Origin: Campylobacter showae
GTDB lineage: Bacteria > Campylobacterota > Campylobacteria > Campylobacterales > Campylobacteraceae
Direction of reading: 5' to 3'
DNA length: 64,000 bases
Assembly: GCF_900573985.1 (NCBI RefSeq)
Contig: NZ_UWOK01000001.1
Coordinates: forward strand, 1,860,001 to 1,924,000
This document shows, in pieces, positions 38,092 through 46,781 of the stretch. The notes under the pieces are model-generated. The model was given only the letters and a program-made list of their open reading frames with translations, did no database searches and was not told the DNA's origin. The translations under genes were made by a program, and so were the position numbers. The stretch's first letter is position 1; each line of letters begins with the position of its first letter.

Positions 38092-39308
38092 TATTCGACG
38101 GCTATCTCTGCTTTAGCAGAAGCGTCGGAGCTTATGCCGTATTCATCTACGGCGATCACTTTATAGCTGTATTTTTGCCCGTATGTTACGCTATTATCGA
38201 CAAATTCGTTGCCCGTTATATTTGTAAATTTTTGCTCGCTGCCGCCGCCGTCTCTTATAACGGTAAAGCTTCTAGCCTTATCAGAGGCGTTCCACGTGAG
38301 CTTAACCGCCGTGCTGTCGGCTACGATAGAGGATACGACCGGCGCGTCGATAGCTCCTAACGTCATGCCGATGATAGGCTCGCTAGGCTTTTTAGACTCT
38401 AGGCCGTCTTTATCGACGATGGTGATTTTATAGTATCTGGTCGCGCCGTTTTCGTTTATGAGATCCTCGTAGCTATTAGACGTTGTTTTGACGAGGTAAG
38501 TGTAGGGCATAAATTTGCTTGACACGCTGTAAATTTTATAGTAGCCAAAGTCGTCGCTAGCCACGCTATCCCACGTCAAAATAATCTTTTTAGGCACGTT
38601 TTGAGTAGCTTGGGCATTTACGACCTCGCTTGGCAGCTGCTTCGTCGTAGAGTCTACGATCTCGCTAGGTTTTGAGATCGTGCCGCTAGTCGTTTTTACG
38701 AAAACTCTATACTTGTAGCTTCTGCCCGACTTCACGTCGTCATCGATATACTCGGCGTTTAGTCTGCCTTTTACCTCGGCGATTTGCCTCCAGTTTTCTT
38801 TATTTATATCGGCCTTTTCGACGACGTAAGACGCCGTGCGAAGATCCGGATGCGGTCTCCAGATGAGCTTCACGCGCTCAGGTAAATTCGTAAGTGCTCT
38901 AACGAAAGGTACGGAGTCCATAAGAGGCTTGGTCGTGGCGCTAACGATCATGCCCGGGCCCGAGATTTGCTTGCTCTCGTTATATGTTCTCATTTCGTAC
39001 GAGTAGGTCGTCTCGGGGGCTAAATTTGCGTCCACGTAGTGGCTGGCAAAGCGGTCTTTTATAACGGCTACGACTTTCATTTTGCCGTTATTTTCATTTG
39101 GATTTGAGCGGTATAGATAGTAGCCTGCGACGTTTGAGGTCGGAGTCGGCGTCCACTCAAAGCCCACTTCGGTCATATCGCTGATGGTTTTTAGGCTCTG
39201 GACGGTCGGCAAATTTGGATTTACTTGCGCAGGCCCGCTAGAGGATACGCATCCACTCATCACAATGGCCAAAGAGCTCGCTAAGCCCCATAAAATCAAT
39301 CTTTTCAT
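38091..39308 (-). CDS. flpA: Fibronectin type III repeat lipoprotein, FlpA-like adhesin
   Basis: Surface lipoprotein; FlpA of C. jejuni binds host fibronectin. 405 residues: signal with lipobox MSGC (Cys near residue 19), then four FN3-like repeats of about 95 residues, each with a Trp-containing start (FEWTP, LIWRP, LTWDS, LTWNA) and a YKI/YKV type strand. C. jejuni FlpA is described with three FN3 domains, so four here would differ. Its first 71 nt lie inside the end of the rluD-like gene. Confidence 0.9.
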   Translation of the reverse strand: MKRLILWGLASSLAIVMSGCVSSSGPAQVNPNLPTVQSLKTISDMTEVGFEWTPTPTSNVAGYYLYRSNPNENNGKMKVVAVIKDRFASHYVDANLAPETTYSYEMRTYNESKQISGPGMIVSATTKPLMDSVPFVRALTNLPERVKLIWRPHPDLRTASYVVEKADINKENWRQIAEVKGRLNAEYIDDDVKSGRSYKYRVFVKTTSGTISKPSEIVDSTTKQLPSEVVNAQATQNVPKKIILTWDSVASDDFGYYKIYSVSSKFMPYTYLVKTTSNSYEDLINENGATRYYKITIVDKDGLESKKPSEPIIGMTLGAIDAPVVSSIVADSTAVKLTWNASDKARSFTVIRDGGGSEQKFTNITGNEFVDNSVTYGQKYSYKVIAVDEYGISSDASAKAEIAVE

Positions 39309-40254
39309 CTATATTCTCCTTACTAAATTTACTAAGTAAAATTTCACTAAAATCATCCCAGACGGGCGCAACGAAGCTCATTTGCCCGCCCGTGCGCGGA
39401 TGCGTGAAATACAGCCCGTAGGCGTGAAGCATTACTCGGCCGATTTTATCCTTTTCGCTCTTAAAACCGTATAAAGCATCGCCCAAAATATGGCGGTTTA
39501 GGCTAGCTAGATGCACTCTTATCTGATGAGTTCTACCCGTAAAAAGCTTTGCCGCGATCAAATTTACGCCCGCATTTTTGCTCTGCGCCGAGCCGTCAAA
39601 TTCGCTAAAAAGCAAATTCGCAAAGGCGCTCTTTGCCGCGCGGCCGCTTGAAACTATCGCCTTTTTTAGACGGTTAATCGGATTTCGTCCAATAGCTCGC
39701 TCTACGGTGCAGTTTTGCTTGAGCGGCAGATCGGTTAGCGCTAGATAAATGCGCCCCATGCTTTTATCGCTTAGCTGATTTGAAAGCGCGGCGTGAGCGG
39801 CGTTATTTTTGGCTACGACGATAGCTCCGCTAGTGCCTTTATCTAGCCTGTGAACGATGCCCGCCCTGCTTTGTCCGCTTAAATTTGATAGCAAAAACCC
39901 CTTCGCCCCGAGCCAGTCCACAAGCGTAGGCTCCTTGACGCTGGGAGCTGGATGGACGACTAAATTTGCCGGTTTATTTAGCACGAGCAAATCCTCGTCC
40001 TCGTAAATGATCGGCACTTCAAATTCCGCTTCAAATTTAGCCCTATCAGGCTCGCTTTGCTCAAATTTTATCCTCAAAACGTCGCCTAAATTTAGCTTTG
40101 CGGAGGGCTTAGTTAGCGGCTTGCCGTTTAGGCTAACCAGCCCGCTTTTTATCAAATTTAGCGCTTGGTTTCTAGCGACGTTTAGCTCGGCCGCCAAAAA
40201 CGCGTCCGCCCTCGCCTGCGCATCCTCTAAAATTTTGATCTCTTTTTCCGTCAT
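39238..40254 (-). CDS. rluD: RluA/RluD family 23S rRNA pseudouridine synthase
   Basis: Converts uridine to pseudouridine in rRNA. 338 residues: N-terminal S4 domain (about 10-70) and catalytic domain with HRLDKGTSG, the Asp being the nucleophile, near 140, then GRTHQIRVHLA and GDALYG. I chose ATG 40254 (MTEKEIKIL); a longer frame to 40302 would run through the divergent rodA -10 box. First gene of the long minus-strand series. The exact target uridines, and so the RluD name, are an inference. Confidence 0.88.
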   Translation of the reverse strand: MTEKEIKILEDAQARADAFLAAELNVARNQALNLIKSGLVSLNGKPLTKPSAKLNLGDVLRIKFEQSEPDRAKFEAEFEVPIIYEDEDLLVLNKPANLVVHPAPSVKEPTLVDWLGAKGFLLSNLSGQSRAGIVHRLDKGTSGAIVVAKNNAAHAALSNQLSDKSMGRIYLALTDLPLKQNCTVERAIGRNPINRLKKAIVSSGRAAKSAFANLLFSEFDGSAQSKNAGVNLIAAKLFTGRTHQIRVHLASLNRHILGDALYGFKSEKDKIGRVMLHAYGLYFTHPRTGGQMSFVAPVWDDFSEILLSKFSKENIDEKIDFMGLSELFGHCDEWMRIL

Positions 40255-40280
40255 TTTTAGATTTGTTTCCTTTAAAATGC

Positions 40281-40286
40281 TATAAT
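40281..40286 (+). promoter_or_regulatory. -10 box before rodA
   Basis: TATAAT, 21 nt upstream of the rodA TTG start, in the short divergent gap with the rluD-like gene. It supports the shorter start of that gene. Confidence 0.6.
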
Positions 40287-40306
40287 CGCTCAAAAAAGGC
40301 AAATTT

Positions 40307-41413
40307 TTGATAAGACTCGATAGGCGAATTTTAACCCATTTTGACTTCGTTCAGCCGTTTTTGATACTTCCTATTATTATTTTATCATACATTTTGGTTT
40401 CTGAGGCAAATTCTATCCTAGCCGGCAAGCAGCTTGTATATTTCGGCGTGGGGCTGGCGGCGTTTTTATTTTTCTTTTTGCTCCCCATTCGCAAGATCGC
40501 CTGGCTCATACCGCTATTTTACTGGATTTGCGTCGTGTTGCTTATTTGCGTCGATCTTTTTGGCGCAAGCAAACTGGGCGCAAAAAGATGGCTTGAGTTT
40601 CCTTTTATCCACTTTACGCTTCAGCCATCAGAGATCATGAAACCGGCGCTTCTTTTGATGCTAGGCTACCTCATAAAACAGCACCCGCCCGGCGAAGAGG
40701 GATACGGGCTTAAAGATTTTGGACGGCTTAGCCTTTATATCCTTTTGCCTTTCGTACTGATTTTAAAAGAGCCTGATTTAGGCACCGCTTTGATACTACT
40801 CATCGTGGGCTACGCCGTGCTTTTTATCATCGGGGTAAATAAAAAAATCTGGTTTGCGATATTTGCGGGGGTTTTGCTCGCCGCCCCCTTGATTTACGAA
40901 AATTTGCACGATTATCAAAAAAAGCGCATTACCGATTTTTTAAGCGAGGAGTCTAACTACCACGTACGCCAAAGCATCATCGCTATCGGCAGCGGCGGAC
41001 TAAAGGGCAAACCAAAAGACGAAGCTACGCAGACGCATTTTAAATTTTTGCCCATTTCCACTAGCGATTTTATTTTCGCATACACGATCGAGCGATACGG
41101 ATTTTACGGCGGGCTTGCGCTACTTAGCTTTTACGGCGCGCTGATAGCTCATCTACTCAGCCTAAACTACGGGCTAAAAGATGATTATTTCACCCAGACC
41201 ATGACGTCTGGGATCGGGATACTCTTGTTTATCTACGTTAGCGTAAATATCATGATGACGATAGGATTTGCGCCGGTGGTGGGTATCCCGCTGCCGTTTT
41301 ACAGCTACGGCGGCAGTAGCTTCGTTACTTTTATGTGCCTTTTTGGGATTTTGCAAAATTTGCTCGCGTTTAGGTTTGATCCGACATATAGGTTGGTTAA
41401 ATTTAAAATTTAA
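40307..41413 (+). CDS. mrdB: Rod-shape glycosyltransferase RodA
   Basis: SEDS-family peptidoglycan polymerase of the elongasome, partner of PBP2. 368 residues, about ten membrane segments. Family motifs include KLGAKRWLEF, LQPSEIMKPA, KEPDLGTALIL and the final PLPFYSYGGSS. The start is TTG: AAAGG lies six to ten nt before it and no in-frame ATG gives a full protein. A hairpin terminator follows. Confidence 0.95.
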   Translation: MIRLDRRILTHFDFVQPFLILPIIILSYILVSEANSILAGKQLVYFGVGLAAFLFFFLLPIRKIAWLIPLFYWICVVLLICVDLFGASKLGAKRWLEFPFIHFTLQPSEIMKPALLLMLGYLIKQHPPGEEGYGLKDFGRLSLYILLPFVLILKEPDLGTALILLIVGYAVLFIIGVNKKIWFAIFAGVLLAAPLIYENLHDYQKKRITDFLSEESNYHVRQSIIAIGSGGLKGKPKDEATQTHFKFLPISTSDFIFAYTIERYGFYGGLALLSFYGALIAHLLSLNYGLKDDYFTQTMTSGIGILLFIYVSVNIMMTIGFAPVVGIPLPFYSYGGSSFVTFMCLFGILQNLLAFRFDPTYRLVKFKI

Positions 41414-41445
41414 ACATAAAAACTTTACTAAATACATACGTGAAT

Positions 41446-41471
41446 TTTGATTGAAATAATTTTCAATCAAA
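41446..41471 (+). terminator. Hairpin after rodA
   Basis: Perfect 11-bp stem TTTGATTGAAA/TTTCAATCAAA with loop TAAT, 33 nt after the rodA stop. Confidence 0.6.
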
Positions 41472-41660
41472 TCCTAAATAAAATTTGAAGTTTTGAAATA
41501 TTAACCGCATTTGTTGTTAGGTCATTTTATTAACGACGTTTTTTTGACAGCCTGCCCTGATCGTGCAAGCACAAACCTACAAATGTTTTATATGTACCGA
41601 ACAAACTTACAAAATAATAAGATGATGTACTTTAAAGTATTTGATAAAGATAAATTGAAG

Positions 41661-41737
41661 TGGTGGGTTCACCAGGACTCGAACCTGGGACCATCCGGTT
41701 ATGAGCCGGATGCTCTAACCAACTGAGCTATGAACCC
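41661..41737 (-). tRNA. tRNA with CAU anticodon, probably elongator tRNA-Met
   Basis: 77 nt on the minus strand with encoded CCA. The acceptor stem GGGTTCA pairs with TGAACCC; the D arm has AGCTCAGTTGGTTAGAGC; the anticodon stem CATCCGG/CCGGATG holds loop CTCATAA; the T arm has GGTTCGAGTCC. Acceptor pairs 4-69 and 5-68 are T-A, as in elongator tRNA-Met and unlike the C-G pairs of E. coli tRNA-Ile2, which also has CAU before lysidine modification. Not an initiator: its first pair 1-72 is G-C. The Ile2 reading is not excluded. Confidence 0.93.
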
Positions 41738-41758
41738 GCCAGCTGAAGTGAGGTTGTG

Positions 41759-41764
41759 ATTATA
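41759..41764 (-). promoter_or_regulatory. -10 box before the tRNA gene
   Basis: Minus-strand TATAAT, 21 nt upstream of the tRNA 5' end. Confidence 0.55.
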
Positions 41765-41815
41765 GCAACGCAAAGCTTATTTACTGCTAAATTTTGATTT
41801 AAAAACGCAAAAATG

Positions 41816-41821
41816 TATAAT
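41816..41821 (+). promoter_or_regulatory. -10 box before the SseB-like gene
   Basis: TATAAT, 26 nt upstream of the ATG at 41848, followed by an AAGG ribosome site. Confidence 0.6.
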
Positions 41822-41847
41822 ACGCCAAATTTAATCCAAGGTAAAAG

Positions 41848-42264
41848 ATGAACGAAAATTTAAACGATTTCATAGACGCGTTTTTACTAGACGGCGGCGA
41901 GCAGAGCGAAAAGGCACTAATCGCGGCGCTAAAAAAGGCCGAGTTTTTGGCTCCCGTACTCATAAACCAAGCCCTAGCAAAGCCCGACGGCAGCGCGGTT
42001 TATGAAGAAGAGGGCTCAAATATCAAATTTGTCTTACTAGAAGACGAGGAGAGCGGACTTAGCTATTTCCCGGCGTTTTCTAGCAGGGGCGAGATGATGA
42101 GATGGCGAAACGATGCCGAGCAGGAGGCGATAAATCTGCACCTAAAAGACTACGCCGCTATGCTAGAAAGCGCTGAGGGCAAATATGCAGGAGTCGTGAT
42201 AGACGCGTTTTCGCATAGTTTGATTTTAGATCTTGCAAAGCTCAAAGCAATCTGCACGGAGTAA
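41848..42264 (+). CDS. SseB N-terminal-like protein
   Basis: 138 residues, acidic and soluble. The order ALKKAEFLAPVL, then FVLLEDEESGLSYFPAFSSRGEM, is the pattern of SseB/enhanced-serine-sensitivity N-terminal domains, found in many small proteins of unknown role. It is followed after 95 nt by a CbrC-like gene on the same strand. Function unknown. Confidence 0.82.
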   Translation: MNENLNDFIDAFLLDGGEQSEKALIAALKKAEFLAPVLINQALAKPDGSAVYEEEGSNIKFVLLEDEESGLSYFPAFSSRGEMMRWRNDAEQEAINLHLKDYAAMLESAEGKYAGVVIDAFSHSLILDLAKLKAICTE

Positions 42265-42359
42265 AATTTGACCCGAACGGGCATCCTCTAAAACATCAAG
42301 CGCGCTCTGTAAAATTTAAATTTTAAAAACAGTACCGCCCGCAAATTTGAGGGGAAAAG

Positions 42360-43223
42360 ATGGATAAGCTTAGACAAAGATATATCGCGCTTCAAAAGGC
42401 GTTTTGGGATTCTGACGGCGGAGCGGCGAGCGTTTTGGCACTGTATGACTTCAAAGACGAGCTCGAAAAATTCGATGAAACAGAGGCAAAGCTTGTGCTC
42501 GTGGACGTTTACGAGCTGCTAGGACTTAAAAAGAGCGCCTGCGAACTGCTCGGTAAAATTTGCGATGCGAAGGACAGAAAGCAACTCAAAAAGCTCGGCT
42601 ATCTGAAGCAGTATGCAAAAAACGGCAATGCGGGCGCGATAAAGCCTCCTAAAACAGCTAGCGAGACGGCGCGCCAAAGCAAAAAGCTAAAGGCATTGCC
42701 TCATTTTCGCTACCACCCGGATCCTTTTAAAACGGGGGTGTTTAAAGAGGGTGTAAGCGTGGTTTGCGAGTGCTGCGGGCAGGCGACTGACGCGTATTAT
42801 TGCGGTAGTGTTTACAGCGTGGAGGACGTAAACTACCTCTGCCCGCACTGCATCGCTAGCGGTGCGGCTGCAGCGAAATTTGACGCCAGTTTTATCCAGG
42901 ACGCAGATCCTCTGCCGCCTAGCACTTCGGACGCACAGGCTAAAACCGAGGAGCCATTTAAAAGGACGCCCGGATATTTTAGCTGGCAGGGAGAGCACCG
43001 GCTTGCTTGCTGCGACGACTACTGCGAGTTTTTAGGCGACATAGGCACGAAGGAGCTGCAGGAGATGGGCATAGCGGAAGATGTGTTTGCAGACTACGCC
43101 TTGCGCGGGGAATTTGCGGTAGAGGACGTGCAGAGTTACCTCATCGCGGGCGGCGACATGGCGGGCTATCTGTTTCGTTGCGCCCGCTGCGGCAAGTATA
43201 AAATTTATGTCGATGCAAGCTAA
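42360..43223 (+). CDS. CbrC family (UPF0167) cysteine-rich protein
   Basis: 287 residues: a helical N-terminus of about 110 residues, then a CbrC domain. It shows FRYHPDPFKTGVF near 117, a first zinc-ribbon-like set CECCG...YLCPHC near 132-160, GYFSWQGEHRLACCDDYCEFLG near 210, and a final RCARCGKY pair. CbrC of E. coli is linked to colicin E2 tolerance, but the mechanism is not known. The extra N-terminal part is not in the short E. coli protein. Ribosome site GAGGGGAAAAG. Confidence 0.85.
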   Translation: MDKLRQRYIALQKAFWDSDGGAASVLALYDFKDELEKFDETEAKLVLVDVYELLGLKKSACELLGKICDAKDRKQLKKLGYLKQYAKNGNAGAIKPPKTASETARQSKKLKALPHFRYHPDPFKTGVFKEGVSVVCECCGQATDAYYCGSVYSVEDVNYLCPHCIASGAAAAKFDASFIQDADPLPPSTSDAQAKTEEPFKRTPGYFSWQGEHRLACCDDYCEFLGDIGTKELQEMGIAEDVFADYALRGEFAVEDVQSYLIAGGDMAGYLFRCARCGKYKIYVDAS

Positions 43224-43486
43224 ATTTGAAAAATTTTACTCGCCCGGACTTGCATCTTGAAAACGTAAAATTTGAGTTAGCTAAATTTGATGCTGTTTTG
43301 CTTTTATGTTGAAGGGTTTTAAACTACGCTTTGCTTCGCAGTTGCGAGTGTAACGACGCAGAAGCCCCCTCCAGCCCCACTGCACGTTAGAAGTTGCTGC
43401 ACTGCGTGCAGGTCTAGATTTGGCGCTTACGCGCTACACATCTTTTTAATTTATAGCAGACGCAAATTTGCAAATTTAAAAACCCA

Positions 43487-43517
43487 GCGACGCTTTGCGT
43501 CAGCAAAGCTATGTCGC
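43487..43517. repeat. Compound hairpin
   Basis: A 7-bp stem GCTTTGC/GCAAAGC with loop GTCA, extended by GCGAC/GTCGC across a TAT bulge. Direction of transcription is not known. Confidence 0.5.
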
Positions 43518-43545
43518 CACCTCTCACATCGTAGGGGATAGAGGA

Positions 43546-43651
43546 TTGTTAAGGGGGAAGGGAGCTCTTTTGCTTCGACCTTGCCTCGCCTTGTGCTTGC
43601 ACTCTCTTTGAGAGCTGCAAAACAGAGCGTAATTCAAGCCCCCCTTAACAA
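43546..43651. repeat. 12-bp terminal inverted repeats around a 106-bp unit
   Basis: TTGTTAAGGGGG at 43546-43557 and CCCCCTTAACAA at 43640-43651 pair perfectly. Inside is a CTCTC/GAGAG hairpin. No clear target-site duplication flanks it (AGAGGA on the left, AGAAGC on the right). It could be a small mobile remnant or a structured RNA. Confidence 0.5.
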
Positions 43652-43903
43652 AGAAGCAAGATAACTTTAGACAATCATTTTTGTTTTTAAGAAATTTAAC
43701 ACATAGCATCAAATTTGAAAACCAAATTTAGCGCCTTAAAGATACGGGTCTCGGCAGATAAAATTTACAAATTTAGGAAGATATGAAACAAGTGTTCCAG
43801 ACAGAATAGGCGTAGTTTAAATAAATTTTCTTGCCTGCAAAGGAGCGGACTAGTCGTCCGTGACTACGGCGGGCGTAGAAAAATTTATTCCAAAATCCGT
43901 CAT

Positions 43904-45151
43904 TTACGGGGAATCAAAATCACCCGCATCAAACCCAAGCTCCAGCGTTTTTATCTCCCCTATCGCATTTCCAGCGATCCCCTTTATCGAGCCAAACATC
44001 TCGATCGCGTTGTCGCGCACCTTTTCGATCTGTTTTTCGCGGCTCTTCCAGATGCGTTTCATCGCGTTTTTCTCGCGCTCCAGCTCCTCGCTCATCGCAG
44101 AAAAGCCCTCCACGATAGCCTCAATGCGCATCTTAAACTCGTTGCTGACGAGATACGAGTAGAGCATCTCCATCTTGTTTGAGCGGTTTTGCGCGGAGTT
44201 CCTAGCAAAATTTAGCTCCACGACGCCCTGCCTTAGCACGAAACAAAGCGCCTTAAACTCCTCATAGTTGCACACCCATACGCCGTCAACCAGCCCCATG
44301 CGCTCTAGCTCCTTTGGCCGCGCCTCGCTAACTAGCACTCCGACGTCGGCGCCCGATGCGCGCATATCGGCCTTAAATTTTTCTATCCATTCGTTTGAGA
44401 AATTTTTCGTGCGTTTGCTTTCGTAGTAGATTTTGCCGCAGTTTTGCGCCTCGCGGGTATTTACGATCTGCATCACGTCTGCGCCGTTTGCCCCCTTTTT
44501 AACCTCGTCTATGACGTCAAATACGAACTTCTCCCGCAGCCACGCCTCGATAGCTAGCTCTTGCGTCTCGCCTTGTAGCTGCTCGCTGCCCTGCTCTATG
44601 CGCCTTTGCGCCTCGTTTAGCTGCTTTTTTAGCGCTTCTAGCTGCTCGTCTTTTTGCTTAAATTTTAGCTCGTTTTGCTCTGCCAAAGCCTTGCCTAGCC
44701 GCTCTTTTTCCTCGTTTAGGCGCTTGCTTAGCTCAGCCTCGGTTTTAGCCATCAGCGCGCTTTCAAACTCGCTCTTTTCGCGTTTTAGCTTTTCTATCTC
44801 AAGCGTCTTTAAATTTAGCTCGTTTATCTGCTTTGACTTAGCTTCAAGCTCGGTTTTTAGGGCGTTTACTATGTTTAAATTTTCACCCTCGAGTTTTGCT
44901 TTTATTTCATTTTCAAGCTCGGTTTTTTTAGCGTTTAGGGCTGCGGCAAATTTGGCGTCGAATTCTTTTTCCTTCGCGTTTAAAGCGTCTAAATGCGCCT
45001 TGTATTCGGCCCTCTTAATCTCGATCTCTTTGTCAAAATCTCGCCTAGCCGCCGCCATTTTTTGCTTCATTTCAAGCTCAAGCTCGGTTTTTAGAGCCAA
45101 ATTTACATCGACTTCGGCGCCGCAGTTACCGCATTTTACGCTACTTTGCAT
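43904..45151 (-). CDS. DUF2130 coiled-coil protein with zinc knuckle
   Basis: 415 residues: an N-terminal CGNCGAEV zinc knuckle (near residues 8-11), a long Glu/Lys-rich coiled coil (about 20-210) and a C-terminal DUF2130 domain (about 210-400). In the latter, CGKIYYESKRTKNFS has an E-x-K arrangement like PD-(D/E)xK nucleases; this is inference. The start is one nt after the putP stop, so the two are co-transcribed. Cellular role unknown. Confidence 0.88.
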   Translation of the reverse strand: MQSSVKCGNCGAEVDVNLALKTELELEMKQKMAAARRDFDKEIEIKRAEYKAHLDALNAKEKEFDAKFAAALNAKKTELENEIKAKLEGENLNIVNALKTELEAKSKQINELNLKTLEIEKLKREKSEFESALMAKTEAELSKRLNEEKERLGKALAEQNELKFKQKDEQLEALKKQLNEAQRRIEQGSEQLQGETQELAIEAWLREKFVFDVIDEVKKGANGADVMQIVNTREAQNCGKIYYESKRTKNFSNEWIEKFKADMRASGADVGVLVSEARPKELERMGLVDGVWVCNYEEFKALCFVLRQGVVELNFARNSAQNRSNKMEMLYSYLVSNEFKMRIEAIVEGFSAMSEELEREKNAMKRIWKSREKQIEKVRDNAIEMFGSIKGIAGNAIGEIKTLELGFDAGDFDSP

Positions 45152-46642
45152 TTACAGCCTCGTTTTCATTTTTTCAAATTCGTCCTGCACGGTGGCCGAG
45201 TTTGGCTCGTTGCTCATCTTGTCTATCGCGTCGCCGTAGAGGCTGGTTAGATAAATCACGATGCAAGAGACCGCAAAGCCAGGCAATATCTCGTAAACGT
45301 AAGAATTTAGCCCGAGCGCTATCCACGCGATCACCGTCGCTCCGCCCGTTATCATACCGAGCAAAGCCGCTAGCGCGCTCATCCTGCGCCAGTAAAGGCT
45401 AAAAAGCAGCACCGGCCCAAAGCTCGCGCCAAAGCCCGCCCACGCGTAACCCACGACGTTTAGCACGCTTTCGTTAAAGCTAAAAGCAAGCGCGGTAGCC
45501 ACTAGCGCGACGACCACGACAGCGTATCTACCAGCTGCAACCTGAGCTTTTTGAGAGATTTCTTTTTTATAAAAAGCAAATACAAAATCCTGCGTCACCG
45601 AGCTTGCGCTAACCAAAAGCTGGCTAGAGATCGTACTCATGATAGCTGAAAGTACGGCTGAAATGATGATACCCACGAAAAACGGATGAAACAGCGTCTC
45701 GCCAAGCTGCAAAAAGACCTTTTCAGGATCGGCTAGAGGCAAATTTAACTCGCTGTAATACACAAAGCCGATCAGTCCGCTCATCATCGCTCCGGCTAAG
45801 CCGATCGCCATCCAGCAGATACCGATGCGGCGTGCCTGAGCTAGCTCTTTTGAGCTTCGTATCGCCATAAATCTAACTATGATGTGCGGCTGCCCGAAAT
45901 ATCCAAGCCCCCACGCCATAAGTCCCAAAATGCTTAAAAAAGTCTGGCCGTAAAAGACGTTTAGGTGGTTTTTGCCGTATTTAGCCACCTCGCTCCAAAA
46001 CGTAGCGCCGTCGGGCAAATTTAGGTTACAAAACGCTACTGCAGGCACGGCGACTAAAACCAAAAACATCAGCGTGCCCTGAAACGCGTCCGTGATACAA
46101 ACCGCGCGAAAACCGCCGAAAAACGTGTAAAAAACGACGATAGCCAGCGTAAAAATCGCGCCAAATTTAAAATCTAGGCCAAAAAAGCTCTCAAAGCTCT
46201 TGCCGCCCGCGATTATCCCGCTACTAACGTAAAGCGTGAAAAATATCAAAATCAAAAGGCCGGAGACTATGCGTAAAATTTTAGTCTCGTCTTTAAAGCG
46301 ATTTTGCAAGAAATCGGGAATCGTGATGCTGTCGCTCGCAACCTCGGTATAAACGCGCAGGCGCTTTGCTAAAAACAGGTAGTTGCAATACGCTCCTATA
46401 ACAAGCCCCAAAACCATCCAAATCGTAGCCAGTCCCGTAGCATAAAGCGCGCCCGGCACGCCAAGTAGCATCCAGCCGCTCATATCGCTAGCTCCGGCGC
46501 TCAGTGCCGTTACGACCGGCCCTAGGCGGCGGTTGTCGAGCAGATATTCGCCCATATTGGCGTTTTTGTTATAAGAGTATCGCCCCACGAAAAGCAAAAA
46601 TCCAAAATACAGCGCGATGGCGATATAGCGTGCATAGTCCAT
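45152..46642 (-). CDS. putP: Sodium/proline symporter
   Basis: Inner-membrane SSS-family transporter importing proline with Na+. 496 residues, about 13 membrane segments. The motifs LGPVVTALSAGASDMSGW near 41-58 and GYFGQPHIIVRFMAI near 245 are those of PutP. No putA (proline catabolism) is adjacent; a DUF2130 gene follows instead. Confidence 0.93.
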   Translation of the reverse strand: MDYARYIAIALYFGFLLFVGRYSYNKNANMGEYLLDNRRLGPVVTALSAGASDMSGWMLLGVPGALYATGLATIWMVLGLVIGAYCNYLFLAKRLRVYTEVASDSITIPDFLQNRFKDETKILRIVSGLLILIFFTLYVSSGIIAGGKSFESFFGLDFKFGAIFTLAIVVFYTFFGGFRAVCITDAFQGTLMFLVLVAVPAVAFCNLNLPDGATFWSEVAKYGKNHLNVFYGQTFLSILGLMAWGLGYFGQPHIIVRFMAIRSSKELAQARRIGICWMAIGLAGAMMSGLIGFVYYSELNLPLADPEKVFLQLGETLFHPFFVGIIISAVLSAIMSTISSQLLVSASSVTQDFVFAFYKKEISQKAQVAAGRYAVVVVALVATALAFSFNESVLNVVGYAWAGFGASFGPVLLFSLYWRRMSALAALLGMITGGATVIAWIALGLNSYVYEILPGFAVSCIVIYLTSLYGDAIDKMSNEPNSATVQDEFEKMKTRL

Positions 46643-46781
46643 AAATTTCCCTCGGTTTTTTAAATTTGAGTTACGATAATATGATAAATTTGTTTAAAAG
46701 ATAATTTTTTCGCGTAAAAAAGGTTAAATTTATATTTTTTTTCGTATTATTAACCCCCATTACACTTTTAAGGTTTAAGAA

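Larger units (their letters stand above)
43224..43903. other. 680-bp gene-free stretch with several stem-loops
   Basis: No credible gene. Visible structures: CTGCAC/GTGCAG stem (43397-43411), a compound hairpin GCGAC-GCTTTGC/GCAAAGC-TAT-GTCGC (43487-43517), and a 12-bp perfect inverted repeat around a 106-bp unit (43546-43651). The section from about 43320 to 43460 is less A+T-rich than the rest and almost free of the AAATTT word common elsewhere. Confidence 0.65.

Noticed and set aside
41511..41726. A 71-residue frame running into the tRNA gene
   Set aside because: Its end lies within the tRNA (SNLGPSGYEPDALTN is the usual false translation of tRNA complement).
43524..43712. A 62-residue minus-strand frame
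   Set aside because: It covers the inverted-repeat unit, has no convincing ribosome site, and its content follows from the repeat arms. Kept as a structured region instead.
43860..44162. A 100-residue plus-strand frame at the end of the DUF2130 gene
   Set aside because: Starts at GTG and mainly mirrors the opposite coding strand.
44433..45239. A 268-residue plus-strand frame opposite the DUF2130 gene
   Set aside because: Very Ser/Phe-rich complement of a Glu/Lys coiled coil; a typical antisense shadow.
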